Source: Octadecabacter sp. (GTDB lineage Bacteria; Pseudomonadota; Alphaproteobacteria; Rhodobacterales; Rhodobacteraceae). From it: a stretch of 5,561 nt of DNA. The notes under the pieces are model-generated. The model did not search any database, had not been told where the DNA came from, and was given only the letters and a program-made list of their open reading frames with translations. Below, one piece after another: positions 4,722-5,561 of this stretch. Position 1 is the first letter of the stretch. The number at the start of each line of letters is the position of its first letter. The translations under genes were made by a program, and so were the position numbers. The DNA lies in the NCBI GenBank assembly GCA_018500065.2, contig JAHBAO020000085.1, forward strand, positions 1-5,561, written 5' to 3'.

Positions 4722-5561
4722 ATGGCAGATCTTTTTGACACTGGGGCATCCGTGCCCGACACCGCACCGCGCCCGCTGGCGGACCGTTTGCGTCCCCGCG
4801 CATTGGGAGAGGTCATCGGCCAAGAACAAGTCCTCGGCCCTGACGCGCCTTTGGGGGTGATGCTGGCGTCTGGATCGCTGTCATCCCTTATTTTCTGGGG
4901 TCCGCCGGGGGTGGGCAAAACCACCATTGCGCGGCTCTTGGCGGACGAAACAGACCTGCATTTCGTCCAAATTAGCGCGATCTTCACGGGCATGCCCGAA
5001 CTACGAAAAGTGTTTGAGGCTGCGAAACTGCGCCGTCAAAACGGCAAAGGCACGCTGCTGTTTGTCGACGAAATCCACCGCTTCAACAAAGCCCAACAAG
5101 ACGGGTTTCTGCCGCATATGGAAGACGGCACGATCCTGTTGGTGGGGGCCACCACTGAGAACCCAAGTTTCGAGCTAAACTCTGCGGTCCTGTCTCGATC
5201 TCAAGTTCTCGTTCTCGAACGACTTTCCTTGGCTGATCTTGAACGGATCGCACAACGTGCTGAAACAGAAGTTGGCCGCAAGCTCCCCCTCGATGGGCTC
5301 GCGCGTGAGAACCTGTTGGAGATGGCTGACGGGGACGGGCGCGCGCTGTTGAACCTGATCGAGCAGGTCGCGGCGTGGAAGGTGGACGGCAAGCTCGACA
5401 CCGACGCGCTAACGACCCGCCTGATGAAACGTGCGGCGCGATACGACAAGTCCGGTGACGAGCACTACAACCTCATTTCCGCCCTTCATAAGTCCGTGCG
5501 CGGCTCTGACCCTGATGCGGCACTCTATTGGTTCGCGCGGATGCTTAAGGGCGGCGAGGAC
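4722..5561 (+). CDS. rarA: Replication-associated recombination protein A, AAA+ ATPase (3'-truncated by window end)
   Basis: RarA (MgsA, homologue of eukaryotic WRNIP1/Mgs1) is a clamp-loader-like AAA+ ATPase that acts at stalled or gapped replication forks and interacts with single-strand binding protein in E. coli. The frame is open from ATG 4722 to the last base, giving 280 residues of about 435 expected. After MADLFDTGA come LADRLRPRALGEVIGQEQVLG, Walker A GPPGVGKT (60-67), ISAIFTGMPELRKVFEAA, Walker B LLFVDEIHRF (112-121), sensor 1 GATTENPSFELNS (142-154), the SRSQV arginine-finger region (Arg159), and sensor 2 GDGRALLNL (Arg207). From about residue 240 the YDKSGDEHYNLISALHKSVRGSDPDAALYW segment starts the RarA-specific C-terminal domain. 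No key residue is missing. The Shine-Dalgarno is weak (AGG at 4712-4714), but the protein start fits homologues. It follows the rplQ terminator, so it needs its own promoter. Confidence 0.96.
   Translation, partial: MADLFDTGASVPDTAPRPLADRLRPRALGEVIGQEQVLGPDAPLGVMLASGSLSSLIFWGPPGVGKTTIARLLADETDLHFVQISAIFTGMPELRKVFEAAKLRRQNGKGTLLFVDEIHRFNKAQQDGFLPHMEDGTILLVGATTENPSFELNSAVLSRSQVLVLERLSLADLERIAQRAETEVGRKLPLDGLARENLLEMADGDGRALLNLIEQVAAWKVDGKLDTDALTTRLMKRAARYDKSGDEHYNLISALHKSVRGSDPDAALYWFARMLKGGED

Noticed and set aside
4927..5178. Plus-strand 83-codon frame inside rarA
   Set aside because: It is out of frame with a clearly conserved AAA+ protein whose Walker A, Walker B and sensor motifs are intact across the same bases.

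Overview
The window is a ribosomal-protein and RNA-polymerase locus from an alphaproteobacterium, most likely Rhodobacterales (Roseobacter group). The gene order secY-adk-rpsM-rpsK-rpoA-rplQ is the alphaproteobacterial end of the spc/alpha ribosomal cluster: rpsD is absent from the alpha operon and adk follows secY. The protein sequences match my recollection of Roseobacter-group homologues almost residue for residue, especially RpoA, S11 and RarA. Base composition looks moderately GC-rich by eye (not computed), which would fit a marine Rhodobacteraceae genus. A genus call from this would be a guess.

Layout, all on the + strand: 2-1237 secY (5' end outside the window); 1234-1815 adk, overlapping the secY stop by ATGA; 1816-2180 a 365-base non-coding region with a possible adk 3' hairpin, a promoter (TTGACG-17-TAAACA) and a leader able to form three consecutive stem-loops; 2181-2549 rpsM from a GTG start; 2565-2954 rpsK; 2955-3065 a structured spacer; 3066-4082 rpoA; 4083-4214 a second spacer with a strong GC hairpin; 4215-4634 rplQ; 4656-4684 a textbook intrinsic terminator; 4722-5561 rarA, cut off by the window end.

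The genes fall into three transcription segments. The tail of the spc operon encodes the SecY translocon channel and adenylate kinase. The rpsM-rpsK-rpoA-rplQ unit encodes two 30S proteins, the RNA polymerase alpha subunit and one 50S protein. It seems to have its own promoter and ends at the terminator after rplQ. rarA, an AAA+ ATPase of replication-fork maintenance, is a separate gene.

I see no mobile element, CRISPR array, tRNA, rRNA, toxin-antitoxin, defence or biosynthetic genes, and no unknown protein. The parts not explained by known genes are non-coding: the three-hairpin leader of rpsM, the nested structure plus a ten-codon minigene in front of rpoA, the U-tract-less GC hairpin in front of rplQ, and a 10-base word (CGCTAACGAC) present three times. 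These are the candidates for undescribed regulation. They are inferences from base pairing read by eye, with no folding or conservation test behind them.
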